64,000 bases of DNA. Source: Bacillota bacterium (GTDB lineage Bacteria > Bacillota > Limnochordia > Limnochordales > ZCTH02-B6). This document shows, piece by piece, positions 17,894 to 25,145 of this stretch. A program made the translations under genes and the position numbers. The first letter of the stretch is position 1, and each line of letters starts with the position of its first letter. The DNA lies in NCBI GenBank assembly GCA_017577945.1, contig PKQS01000009.1:186001-250000 (forward strand), written 5' to 3'. Under the pieces are notes generated by a model that worked only from the letters and a program-made list of their open reading frames with translations, was not told the origin of the DNA and searched no databases.

Positions 17894-18790
17894 ATCGAGC
17901 TGCAATGGTACCCGGGCCATATGGCCAAGGCCCGGCGCGAGCTGCAAACCCGCCTCAAACTGGTCGACGTCGTCTTGGAGGTTATCGACGCCCGCATACC
18001 GGATACGTCGCGTCACCCGCGGCTGGTCGTCTCGGGGCGGCCGCTGCCGCGGGTGTTGCTGCTTTCCAAAGCGGATCTGGCCGACGCAGCGGCAACCCGG
18101 GAGTGGCTGGAGTATTTCCGCGCCCAGGGCTGGCCGGCGCTCGCGGGCGACTTGCGCTCAGGCGCCTGGGTGGCTCGTGCCCGGCGGCTGCTGCAGGAGA
18201 CGGCCTCGCCCAAGCGCCCGGGAGTAGTGCGGGTGCTGGTCGCGGGGCTGCCCAACGTGGGCAAGTCTACCGCCATCAACAGCCTGGCCGGGCGCAGCAA
18301 GGCGCGCACCGGCGCGACGGCCGGAGTCACGCGGTCGTTGCAGTGGCTTTCCGGCGGGCCGGGCCTGCAGCTGCTGGACAGCCCGGGCGTCTTGTGGCCG
18401 GAGCGAACGACCGGGTTGGCCGCCGTGTACCTTGCAGCCACGGGCACGGTGCCGGAGACCGCCTATGACCCGCTGGAGGCGGCCAAGGAGCTGCTGGCCC
18501 TGCTCATCGAGCGGTTTCCCGAACGGGTCGCCGCGCGGTATGGGCCGGAGCTGCTGGCGGACACCGACCCGTTGGCGTACGTCGGCCGGCGGCGCGGGTG
18601 CTTGCTGCCGGGCGGCGGGGTGGACCTGGAACGGGCGGCGGCGGTGGTGCTGGGCGATTTCCGGGAAGGGCGGCTGGGCCGCTTGACGCTGGAGCAGCCG
18701 CCGTCCGGCGAGGCGGCAGGCGAGGACCGGGCGGGCGGAGAGGTGCCGGCCCGCGAGGCCGGCGAGTCGCCGGGCGCGGGCGAAGGGTGA
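17894..18790 (+). CDS. rbgA: ribosome biogenesis GTPase RbgA (YlqF), apparent ATC start
   Basis: RbgA is a circularly permuted GTPase needed for late 50S assembly. The motifs occur in the permuted order: G4 SKAD, G1 GLPNVGKST, G3 DSPGVLW. The N-terminal QWYPGHMAKARRE is the family hallmark. B. subtilis begins MTIQWFPGHM; here the equivalent initiator is ATC 17894 (then E-L-QWYPGHM), 8 bases after a perfect AAGGAGG. No ATG, GTG or TTG fits: the next in-frame ATG (17924-17926) would remove QWYPGH, and upstream starts lie inside lepB. An ACG at 17891 is the other candidate; a sequencing error (ATG read as ACG) cannot be excluded. The C-terminal tail is Glu/Gly/Ala-rich and low in complexity. Confidence 0.9.
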   Translation: MELQWYPGHMAKARRELQTRLKLVDVVLEVIDARIPDTSRHPRLVVSGRPLPRVLLLSKADLADAAATREWLEYFRAQGWPALAGDLRSGAWVARARRLLQETASPKRPGVVRVLVAGLPNVGKSTAINSLAGRSKARTGATAGVTRSLQWLSGGPGLQLLDSPGVLWPERTTGLAAVYLAATGTVPETAYDPLEAAKELLALLIERFPERVAARYGPELLADTDPLAYVGRRRGCLLPGGGVDLERAAAVVLGDFREGRLGRLTLEQPPSGEAAGEDRAGGEVPAREAGESPGAGEG

Positions 18791-18798
18791 AGCGCGCG

Positions 18799-19413
18799 AT
18801 GGGCATGGCGACGATGGATGCGCCGCTGGTGGCCGGCGTGGACGAAGCGGGACGCGGTCCGTGGGCCGGCCCCGTCGTCGCGGCCGCGGTCATCCTCGGG
18901 CCCGCGGCGCCGCCGGGGCTGGCGGACTCCAAGACGCTCTCGGCCGCCCAGCGGGAGCGGCTGTTCACCGCCATCGTGGAGCAGGCGCTGGCGGTCAGCT
19001 ACCGGGTCGTCTCGGCGCGGCGCATCGACCGCACGGACATTCTGCGCGCGACGCTGGCGGCCATGCGGGAAGCGGTACTGGCGCTGCCCGTGGCACCGGC
19101 CTTCGTTTACGTGGACGGCCAGCAGACGATTCCCGGCTTGTCCGTGCCGCAGCAGGCGGTCGTCGACGGCGACGACCTGCTACCCGTCGTCTCCGCCGCG
19201 AGCATCGTGGCCAAAGTGGTGCGCGACCGCATCATGACCGCATGGGACGCGGTATATCCGGCCTACGGTTTCGCCCGGCACAAAGGCTACGGCACCCGCG
19301 AGCACGCGGCGGCGCTGGCCGCGCACGGGCCCTGTCCGCTGCATCGCCGCTCGTTCGCCCCCGTGCGGCGGCTGGCTAAAGAGCAGGAAACGGCAGGTTC
19401 CGTGTCCAAATAG
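18799..19413 (+). CDS. rnhB: ribonuclease HII
   Basis: RNase HII removes ribonucleotides from DNA and RNA-DNA hybrids. The protein (204 residues) has the catalytic D15-E16 in GVDEAGRGPWAGP, the third aspartate in YVDGQQ, and ASIVAKVVRDR with the fourth, plus the C-terminal GYGTREH. ATG 18799 follows GAAGGGTGA; GTG 18787, which overlaps the rbgA stop as GTGA, is an alternative adding four residues. The rbgA-rnhB pair is conserved. Confidence 0.95.
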   Translation: MGMATMDAPLVAGVDEAGRGPWAGPVVAAAVILGPAAPPGLADSKTLSAAQRERLFTAIVEQALAVSYRVVSARRIDRTDILRATLAAMREAVLALPVAPAFVYVDGQQTIPGLSVPQQAVVDGDDLLPVVSAASIVAKVVRDRIMTAWDAVYPAYGFARHKGYGTREHAAALAAHGPCPLHRRSFAPVRRLAKEQETAGSVSK

Positions 19414-19420
19414 TGTAAAT

Positions 19421-20521
19421 ATGGTGCGTTTCGTGCCTATTCGCGAGCTGCAGCCCGGGTCCGTGGTAGCGCGCGCCATCGTCGGCCTGAACGGCGCACC
19501 GCTGGCGCGGGACGGCGTCGCGCTGTCGGAGGAGCTCATCGGCCGCCTGGAGGCGATGGGCTTTCCCGGCGCGTACGTCGACGACCCGCAGGCGCTGCTG
19601 CCCGATAAGCCCGAGCTCATGGCCGACGCCACGCGGGCCGCGGTAATGAATCGGGTCTGGCACACCTTTCGAGAGCTCGAACAAGGCAGCGCACGGGAGT
19701 ACGGAGAGCTGGCGAGTCGCCTATCCGCCATCATCGAAGATGCGCTGTCCGTTCCGCACGTGCTCGACAACCTGACGGATTTGCGCAGCCACGACGTCTA
19801 TACGTTCGGCCACTCGGTCAACGTGGCGGCGCTGTCGCTGCTCATCGGCCACGACCTGGGCCTGTCGCCCGAGCAGCTGCACACGCTGGCCCTCGGCGCG
19901 CTGCTGCACGACATCGGCAAGATCGCCGTGCCGGTCGAGATCTTGCGCCGGCCGGGCCCGCTCAGCGACGAGCAATGGCGGCGCATCGTCGATCATCCCC
20001 GCGTGGGCTACGACATCCTCCGCCTCTACTACGGCTTCAGCCTCGCCATTTGCCATATCGCATACCAGCACCACGAGCGGCTGGACGGCAGCGGCTATCC
20101 CCGCGGCTTGCGGGGCGACGCCATCCAGCGCTACGCGCGCATCGTGGCGGTCGTCGACCTTTTTGACGCCATGCGAACGGAGCGCGTCTACCGCCCCAGC
20201 ATCCCGGTGCACCAGGTCCGGGAAGAAATCCGGCGGGGCCGCGGGACGGCGTTTGCTCCGGACGTGGTAGACAGCCTGCTGCGGCGGGTCGCGCCGTACC
20301 CGGTGGGCACTGCCGTGCGGCTGAGCACGGGCGAGGTGGGCGTCGTCACCGAGGTGCCGCTGGATTCCCGGGACCGGCCCGTCGTGCGGGTGTTGATGAG
20401 TCCGTCGGGGGAGGCCGTGGAGGGCGTCGTGGTGCGGAGGCTGGCCGAGCACGCGAACGTCGCCATCGAGCGGGTGTTGCCGGGCCTCGGGAAGGATATG
20501 GCGCATGGCGAGTCCGCGTGA
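19421..20521 (+). CDS. HD-GYP domain protein, probable cyclic-di-GMP phosphodiesterase
   Basis: A 366-residue cytosolic protein. An N-terminal region of about 120 residues with no obvious membrane segment precedes an HD-GYP domain: H163-D164 in LLHDIGK, H217-H218-E219 and D222GSGYP (HHERLDGSGYP), with DLFDAMRTERVYRP. All metal ligands of the active class are visible, so c-di-GMP hydrolysis is likely. A C-terminal beta-rich tail (GTAVRLSTGEVGVV) is typical of related proteins. No ribosome site precedes ATG 19421 (or GTG 19424), so it may be translated by reinitiation after rnhB, 7 bases upstream. It is not part of the conserved rnhB neighbourhood; a PilZ receptor is encoded at 52770. Confidence 0.85.
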   Translation: MVRFVPIRELQPGSVVARAIVGLNGAPLARDGVALSEELIGRLEAMGFPGAYVDDPQALLPDKPELMADATRAAVMNRVWHTFRELEQGSAREYGELASRLSAIIEDALSVPHVLDNLTDLRSHDVYTFGHSVNVAALSLLIGHDLGLSPEQLHTLALGALLHDIGKIAVPVEILRRPGPLSDEQWRRIVDHPRVGYDILRLYYGFSLAICHIAYQHHERLDGSGYPRGLRGDAIQRYARIVAVVDLFDAMRTERVYRPSIPVHQVREEIRRGRGTAFAPDVVDSLLRRVAPYPVGTAVRLSTGEVGVVTEVPLDSRDRPVVRVLMSPSGEAVEGVVVRRLAEHANVAIERVLPGLGKDMAHGESA

Positions 20522-20882
20522 GCCCGCGCGGCGGGGCCGAGCCGCGGAAGAGGCGGCGGCTGCGCTGCTGCAGCAGCAAGGCTGGCAAATCTTGCGCCGC
20601 AACTATCGCACGCGGCGGGGCGAGATCGACCTGATCGCCCGCGACGGCGCCACTATCGTGTTCGTTGAGGTAAAGGCGCGGCGCGCCGGCGAAACGAGTT
20701 CGCTGGAAGCCGTGGATGCGCGCAAGCGGCGGCGCATCGTGCGGGCGGCGCTGGAGTTTCTGGCGTCCCGCCGGCTGCGGGGCGTCGCCGTGCGCTTCGA
20801 CGTCGTCACCGTGGTGCTCGGTTGCGACGGGCGCCCGCAGGCGGCGCGCGTGCTGAAGAACGCGTTCGCGGCCGACGAGTAG
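20505..20882 (+). CDS. yraN: YraN family endonuclease-like protein (UPF0102)
   Basis: A 125-residue protein with a PD-(D/E)XK-type nuclease core: GEIDLIARDG and FVEVKARR. The biochemical role of the family is not settled; it is often encoded beside rnhB, comM and dprA, as here, and is thought to act on DNA. ATG 20505 overlaps the end of the HD-GYP gene by 17 bases and is preceded by GGGAAGGAT. Its stop codon lies in a short tandem repeat. Confidence 0.9.
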   Translation: MASPREPARRGRAAEEAAAALLQQQGWQILRRNYRTRRGEIDLIARDGATIVFVEVKARRAGETSSLEAVDARKRRRIVRAALEFLASRRLRGVAVRFDVVTVVLGCDGRPQAARVLKNAFAADE

Positions 20883-20909
20883 CGAAAGCCGGCGAGTAGC
20901 AAAAGCCGA
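20876..20909. repeat. 17-base tandem direct repeat across the yraN stop codon
   Basis: CGAGTAGCGAAAGCCGG (20876-20892) is followed at once by CGAGTAGCAAAAGCCGA (20893-20909), two mismatches. The first copy includes the yraN stop TAG. It looks like a small replication-slippage duplication; a role is not evident. Confidence 0.75.
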
Positions 20910-20945
20910 GAGGACTTGGGCGGTCACCGTCTAACTACGTCCTAT

Positions 20946-20962
20946 GTCTCATCGCGTCTCAC
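20946..20962 (+). promoter_or_regulatory. tandem GTCTCA half-sites upstream of comM
   Basis: GTCTCAT (20946-20952) and GTCTCAC (20956-20962) are separated by CGC. The same GCGTCTCA word occurs as an inverted repeat around the topA promoter (25075-25120). It may be a shared binding site. No clear sigma-A promoter was found in 20883-21026. Confidence 0.35.
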
Positions 20963-21026
20963 TGCGCCGCTGGAAGCGACGGCGCCAGGCACCGACCGCT
21001 GACTCCGCAGGCGGGAGGTGCTTGTT

Positions 21027-22598
21027 TTGTTTGCGCGCCTGATCGGCGGCACGGTCTACGGCATCGACGGCCACCTGGTGCAGGTGGAGGTGGACGTCAG
21101 CCGCGGGCTGCCGATGTTCGATATCGTGGGGCTGCCGGACGCTTCGGTTCGGGAAAGCCGGGACCGGGTGCGGACGGCGCTGAAAAACGCGGGCTTCGAG
21201 TTTCCGGCAGGACGAGTCGTGGTCAACCTTGCGCCGGCGGACTTGCCCAAGACGGGCCCGGCGTGTGACCTGGCCATCGCGCTGGCCGTCCTGGCCGCCG
21301 CGGGCGAGGTCCCGCAAGACGCTCTGGCCGACGTGTGCTTCGTCGGGGAGTTGTCGCTGGACGGCAGCGTCCGGCGCGTGCCTGGCCTGCTTTCCATCGC
21401 CCTGGCGGCGCGCGACGCGGGGCTGCGCCTGCTGACCGCTCGGGAAGCGGGCCCTGAGGCCGCCCTTGTTCCGGGCCTGGCGGTGGCCACCGTCGACACC
21501 CTAGCGACGGCCGTCCGCTGGGCGCGGGGCGAGGTGCGGCTGCCCCCGCCGTCGGCGCCGGAGCTGCCCGCAACGGCGGCGGCTGGGCTCGGCGAGGATC
21601 TAGCCGACGTGGCCGGGCAGCAAATGGCCAAGCGCGCCCTGGAGATCGCCGCCGCCGGCGGCCACAACCTGCTGATGACGGGGCCGCCCGGTGTGGGCAA
21701 GACGATGCTGGCCCGGCGCATGATCAGCATCCTGCCGCCGTTGTCTCCCGACGAGTACCTGCAAGTTTGCCGCATCTACAGCGCCGCAGGCATGCTGGAG
21801 GCGGAGCCTGTGCGGACGGGGGCGCGCCCTTTTCGGGCGCCGCACCACAGCGCCACGCGCGCCGGGCTGCTCGGCGGGGCACGCGGCATTCCGGGCGAGG
21901 TGTCGCTGGCTCACCACGGCGTCTTGTTCCTGGACGAGCTGAGCGAGTTCCCGCGCAGCGTCTTGGAGTCGCTGCGACAGCCGCTGGAGGACGGCTGCGT
22001 GGTGCTGGCGCGCCTGCCGAGGCCGTTGCGCTTCCCGGCGGCGTTCACGCTGGTGGCAGCCGCCAATCCTTGTCCGTGCGGCTATTACGGCGACCCGCGC
22101 CGCCCGTGCCGCTGCAGCGACGCCGCGGTGCGAGCGTACCGCAGTAAACTTTCCGGACCCCTCATGGATCGCATCGACCTGTATGTGGAGCTGGCGGCGC
22201 CGTCGTGGCTGGAGCTGAAGGAGCGGCCGCGCGGGCCGCAGTCGCCGGCGGTGCGGGAGCGGGTGATGGAAGCGCGCCGGCGGCAAGCCTACCGGTTCCG
22301 CGACGCGCGGGCGAAAACGAATGCGGCCATGCAAGGGCAAGACGTCCGGCGCTGGTGCGCGCTGGACGGTGCCGCCGAAAGCGTGCTGCGCCTGGCCGTG
22401 GAGCAACTGCGGCTCAGCGCCCGGGCGGTGGACAAGATCCTGAAAGTAGCCCGGACCATCGCCGACTTGGAAGGCTCGGAGCGCTTGACGGCCGCCCACG
22501 TGCAGGAGGCGCTGCTGTTTCGCGCGCCGGCCGCCGCGACATGGGCCGCGGAGAGCGCTCATATGCATTCCCCAAGCGGCGGGGGTGCGGAACGGTGA
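21027..22598 (+). CDS. comM: ComM/YifB family Mg-chelatase-like AAA+ ATPase
   Basis: A 523-residue protein: N-terminal Lon-protease/S5-like domain (about 1-170), AAA+ core with Walker A GPPGVGKTML (from residue 219) and Walker B FLDELSEF, the cysteine motif NPCPCGYYGD, and a C-terminal Mg-chelatase-like helical domain. In Gram-negative bacteria ComM is a helicase promoting branch migration in natural transformation. TTG 21027 lies 6 bases after GGGAGGTG (21013-21020), so I prefer it to GTG 21018, which is inside that site. It lies close to dprA, another transformation gene. Confidence 0.93.
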   Translation: MFARLIGGTVYGIDGHLVQVEVDVSRGLPMFDIVGLPDASVRESRDRVRTALKNAGFEFPAGRVVVNLAPADLPKTGPACDLAIALAVLAAAGEVPQDALADVCFVGELSLDGSVRRVPGLLSIALAARDAGLRLLTAREAGPEAALVPGLAVATVDTLATAVRWARGEVRLPPPSAPELPATAAAGLGEDLADVAGQQMAKRALEIAAAGGHNLLMTGPPGVGKTMLARRMISILPPLSPDEYLQVCRIYSAAGMLEAEPVRTGARPFRAPHHSATRAGLLGGARGIPGEVSLAHHGVLFLDELSEFPRSVLESLRQPLEDGCVVLARLPRPLRFPAAFTLVAAANPCPCGYYGDPRRPCRCSDAAVRAYRSKLSGPLMDRIDLYVELAAPSWLELKERPRGPQSPAVRERVMEARRRQAYRFRDARAKTNAAMQGQDVRRWCALDGAAESVLRLAVEQLRLSARAVDKILKVARTIADLEGSERLTAAHVQEALLFRAPAAATWAAESAHMHSPSGGGAER

Positions 22599-23590
22599 AC
22601 GCGCGTTTCCTCCAGTTTGGTCGATGCGCGCGGCGCGGCCGCGTGCTACGCTCGGTAGCGACGGCGGCCGCGCTGGCGGCCGTCGCGCTCGCTGTCGGCT
22701 GGAGCGGAGCCAAAGCGGCCGATCCGAGCGTGATGTTGCCGGCGCTGGCGTGCGAAGGTGCGCCGATGGTAGGCGTGCTGCGGGCGCCCATGGAGCACGC
22801 GCTGGTGTGGGAAGTACGGCAGCGGCTGCACCAGCTCGGATTCAACGTCGGAAACCCCGACAGCGAACGTTTCGACGATGCTCTGGCCGAGACGGTACGC
22901 GCGTTTCAGCGCGCCCACGGGCTGGTGGCCGACGGCGTGGTCGGACCGCAGACGTGGGCGGCGCTGGCGCGGGATGCGGAAGTGGAGGTCAGGGCGGCCA
23001 AAATGCCGCCGCCCCAAGGGGAAATCGTCATTCACGTGGACACGGAGCGGCTGACGCTGACGGTGTACGCCGACGGCAAGCCGTACAAGACATATCCGGT
23101 GGCCGTGGGCAGGCCGAAAGCTTCCACCCTGACTCCGGTGGGCGAATGGCGCATTATCCACAAGGGCGTGAACTGGGGCGGAGGGTTCGGCACCCGCTGG
23201 CTGGGGCTCAACGTGCCGTGGGGCATCTACGGCATCCACGGCACCAACAATCCGGCATCCATCGGCACGCGCGCCAGCGCCGGCTGCATCCGCATGTTCA
23301 ACCACGACGTGGAAGAGCTGTACGAGTGGGTTCCCATCGGCACTCGCGTCATCATCACGGGCGTCAAGCCGCCGATCTCCTTCGAGCGAACCTTGGCGCC
23401 GGGCGCGGTCGGCCCGGACGTGGTCGAGGTGCAGTTGCGGCTGGCGCAGCTCGGCTTCGATCCGGGCGACGCGGACGGCCGGTTCGGACCGCGCACGGAG
23501 GCCGCCGTACGGCGGCTGCAGGAAATGTTCGGCCTGCCGGTGGATGGGCGCGTTTGGGCCGACGTGTACTACATCCTCGGGCTACGCTAG
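22595..23590 (+). CDS. L,D-transpeptidase (YkuD) with two peptidoglycan-binding domains
   Basis: A 331-residue exported enzyme that probably makes 3-3 cross-links in, or otherwise remodels, peptidoglycan. A twin-arginine-free signal segment (about residues 18-45, hydrophobic AAALAAVALAVGW) is followed by a PG_binding_1 domain (to about 125), the YkuD catalytic domain with H215 (YGIHGT) and C231 (SAGCIRMFNHDVEELY), and a second PG_binding_1 domain at the C-terminus (GDADGRFGPRTEAAVRRLQ). GTG 22595 overlaps the comM stop as GTGA and is preceded by GGGGGTG, so it is translationally coupled to comM. Such enzymes are common in spore formers, where they act on cortex or wall. Confidence 0.92.
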   Translation: MNARFLQFGRCARRGRVLRSVATAAALAAVALAVGWSGAKAADPSVMLPALACEGAPMVGVLRAPMEHALVWEVRQRLHQLGFNVGNPDSERFDDALAETVRAFQRAHGLVADGVVGPQTWAALARDAEVEVRAAKMPPPQGEIVIHVDTERLTLTVYADGKPYKTYPVAVGRPKASTLTPVGEWRIIHKGVNWGGGFGTRWLGLNVPWGIYGIHGTNNPASIGTRASAGCIRMFNHDVEELYEWVPIGTRVIITGVKPPISFERTLAPGAVGPDVVEVQLRLAQLGFDPGDADGRFGPRTEAAVRRLQEMFGLPVDGRVWADVYYILGLR

Positions 23591-23680
23591 CGCAAGCGGC
23601 GGCTCGGTGGGCGGGATAAGAGGTGACGGACGGCGACATGATACCCTCGACACATCCTGCCGACGAGAGGGGCTGCCTGG

Positions 23681-23920
23681 ATGGGGTTGGAGCCGGGCAC
23701 CACGCGGGTTTACCGCTGTGCCGTGTGCGGTGCCGACACGCCGCACCGGATCTGCCATCGCAAGGACGACCGCTACGCGATCGCGTGCACCAACTGCCAC
23801 GGAGGCGCTTTGGTCGGCGGCAACGAGCTGCTCTTGTACCAGGTCAAGTGGGAGGAAGAGCTGCGGCAAATCCTCGAGCAGCTGGCGGACGCGGAGGAAG
23901 ACGACAAACCCCGGACGTGA
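23681..23920 (+). CDS. small zinc-ribbon-like protein of unknown function
   Basis: A 79-residue protein with two CxxC pairs (CAVCGADTPHRIC and CTNC), suggesting a zinc ribbon, followed by an acidic helical tail. I do not recognise the family. ATG 23681 follows GAGAGGGG by about 8 bases, a good ribosome site, which supports it as a real gene. It lies between the L,D-transpeptidase and dprA genes. Confidence 0.65.
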   Translation: MGLEPGTTRVYRCAVCGADTPHRICHRKDDRYAIACTNCHGGALVGGNELLLYQVKWEEELRQILEQLADAEEDDKPRT

Positions 23921-23956
23921 CGGGCCAAAAGGCGGCGCCGGCCGCGGTGGGAGGCC

Positions 23957-25060
23957 GTGGATGAGCAGACGGCCCTGGTGGCGCTGACGCTGGTAGAGGG
24001 GATGGGCCCCGCGCGCATTCGGCGGCTGGAAAAACACTTTGGATCCGCGGCCGCCGCCTGGGCCCAGCGTGCCCGTTGGCGCAGCGTGCAGGGCTTTTCG
24101 GAAAGCATCGTCGCCCGGGCGCTGGCCGTCACCGACGCGGACGTGGAGAGGCAGCTGCGGGGCATGGAGCGGCTGGGCGTGCGGCTCGTCACCGACGGCG
24201 ATCCCGAGTATCCCGCTCAGCTGTTGCACTTGCCGAACCCGCCGCGCGCCCTGTTTGTCCGCGGCCGGCTGCCGCAAGGCAGGGGCTCGTGCGTGGCTAT
24301 CGTCGGCACCCGCCGGCCATCGCCCACAGGCGAAAGCGTCGCCTACACGCTGGCTCGCGACCTGGCTGCAGTGGGCTTGGTCGTGGTCAGCGGCCTGGCC
24401 CGGGGCATCGACCGGGCGGCCCACGAAGGAGCCCTGGCAGGCCAAGGCATCACCATCGCCGTCCTCGGCTGCGGCGTAGACGTTGCTTATCCGCCCGAAC
24501 ACGCCGAGCTCCTCGAGGCCATAGCGGAGCGAGGCGCCGTTGTCAGCGAATACCCCTTGGGCACCGAGCCCAGGCGCGCCTATTTTCCCGTCCGCAACCG
24601 GATCGTCGCCGGGATGAGCCAAGGAGTCGTCATCGTAGAGTGCGGCCACAGGAGCGGCGCGCTGTATACCGCCAATGTCGCCCTGGAACTGGGACGAGAA
24701 GTGATGGCGGTGCCAGGAGACGTCACGCGCTGGCAAAGCGACGGCCCCAACAGCCTGATCCGCCAGGGGGCCACCTTGGTCCGCCACGCGGCCGACGTGC
24801 TGCTGGCTTTGGGCTGGACGGCGCCGCCCGCGACAGCCCGGGCGCAAGCCGCAGCCGCCGCAGAGGCCGAGCCGGCCCGGGACGAGGACGCCGCCGCCCG
24901 CGTGCAGCGCTACTTGGCCGCAAACGGTCCGGCGTCGGTGGACGAGCTGGCGGTCGCCTTGCGGCTGGCGGTGCCGGACGTGGCGGCCGCGGTGACGTGG
25001 ATGGAGCTGCTGGGGAAGGTGCGGCGCGTTACCGGCGGCCGGTTCGCGGCATGCCGCTGA
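23957..25060 (+). CDS. dprA: DNA processing protein DprA (Smf)
   Basis: DprA loads RecA on incoming single-stranded DNA during transformation. The 367-residue protein has an N-terminal helix-hairpin region (LVEGMGPARIRRL), the Rossmann-like core (AIVGTRRPSPTGE, VSGLARGIDRAAHEGAL, FPVRNRIVAG, ECGHRSGALYTA) and a C-terminal winged-helix domain (about 295-367). GTG 23957 lies very close to GGGAGG (23949-23954), so the true start may differ by a few codons. The dprA-topA linkage is conserved in Bacillota. Confidence 0.95.
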   Translation: MDEQTALVALTLVEGMGPARIRRLEKHFGSAAAAWAQRARWRSVQGFSESIVARALAVTDADVERQLRGMERLGVRLVTDGDPEYPAQLLHLPNPPRALFVRGRLPQGRGSCVAIVGTRRPSPTGESVAYTLARDLAAVGLVVVSGLARGIDRAAHEGALAGQGITIAVLGCGVDVAYPPEHAELLEAIAERGAVVSEYPLGTEPRRAYFPVRNRIVAGMSQGVVIVECGHRSGALYTANVALELGREVMAVPGDVTRWQSDGPNSLIRQGATLVRHAADVLLALGWTAPPATARAQAAAAAEAEPARDEDAAARVQRYLAANGPASVDELAVALRLAVPDVAAAVTWMELLGKVRRVTGGRFAACR

Positions 25061-25074
25061 CCGGTTGCCTCCGG

Positions 25075-25120
25075 GCGTCTCATGTTTACATCGGTTTGGG
25101 GTCTCACTATAATGAGACGC
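25075..25120. promoter_or_regulatory. nested inverted repeat (candidate operator) enclosing the topA promoter
   Basis: GCGTCTCAT (25075-25083) is exactly inverted as ATGAGACGC (25112-25120). Inside, GTCTCA (25101-25106) is a third half-site that forms a 6-base inverted repeat with TGAGAC around the -10 box. The -35 and -10 boxes both lie within the structure, as expected of an operator. No T run follows, so it is not a dprA terminator. Confidence 0.55.
25085..25113 (+). promoter_or_regulatory. sigma-A promoter of topA-hslVU
   Basis: TTTACA (25085-25090), a 17-base spacer and a perfect TATAAT (25108-25113), 33 bases before the topA start. This is one of the best promoters in the window. Confidence 0.85.
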
Positions 25121-25145
25121 GAGTGCCAGCAAGGAGGGGATGCCC

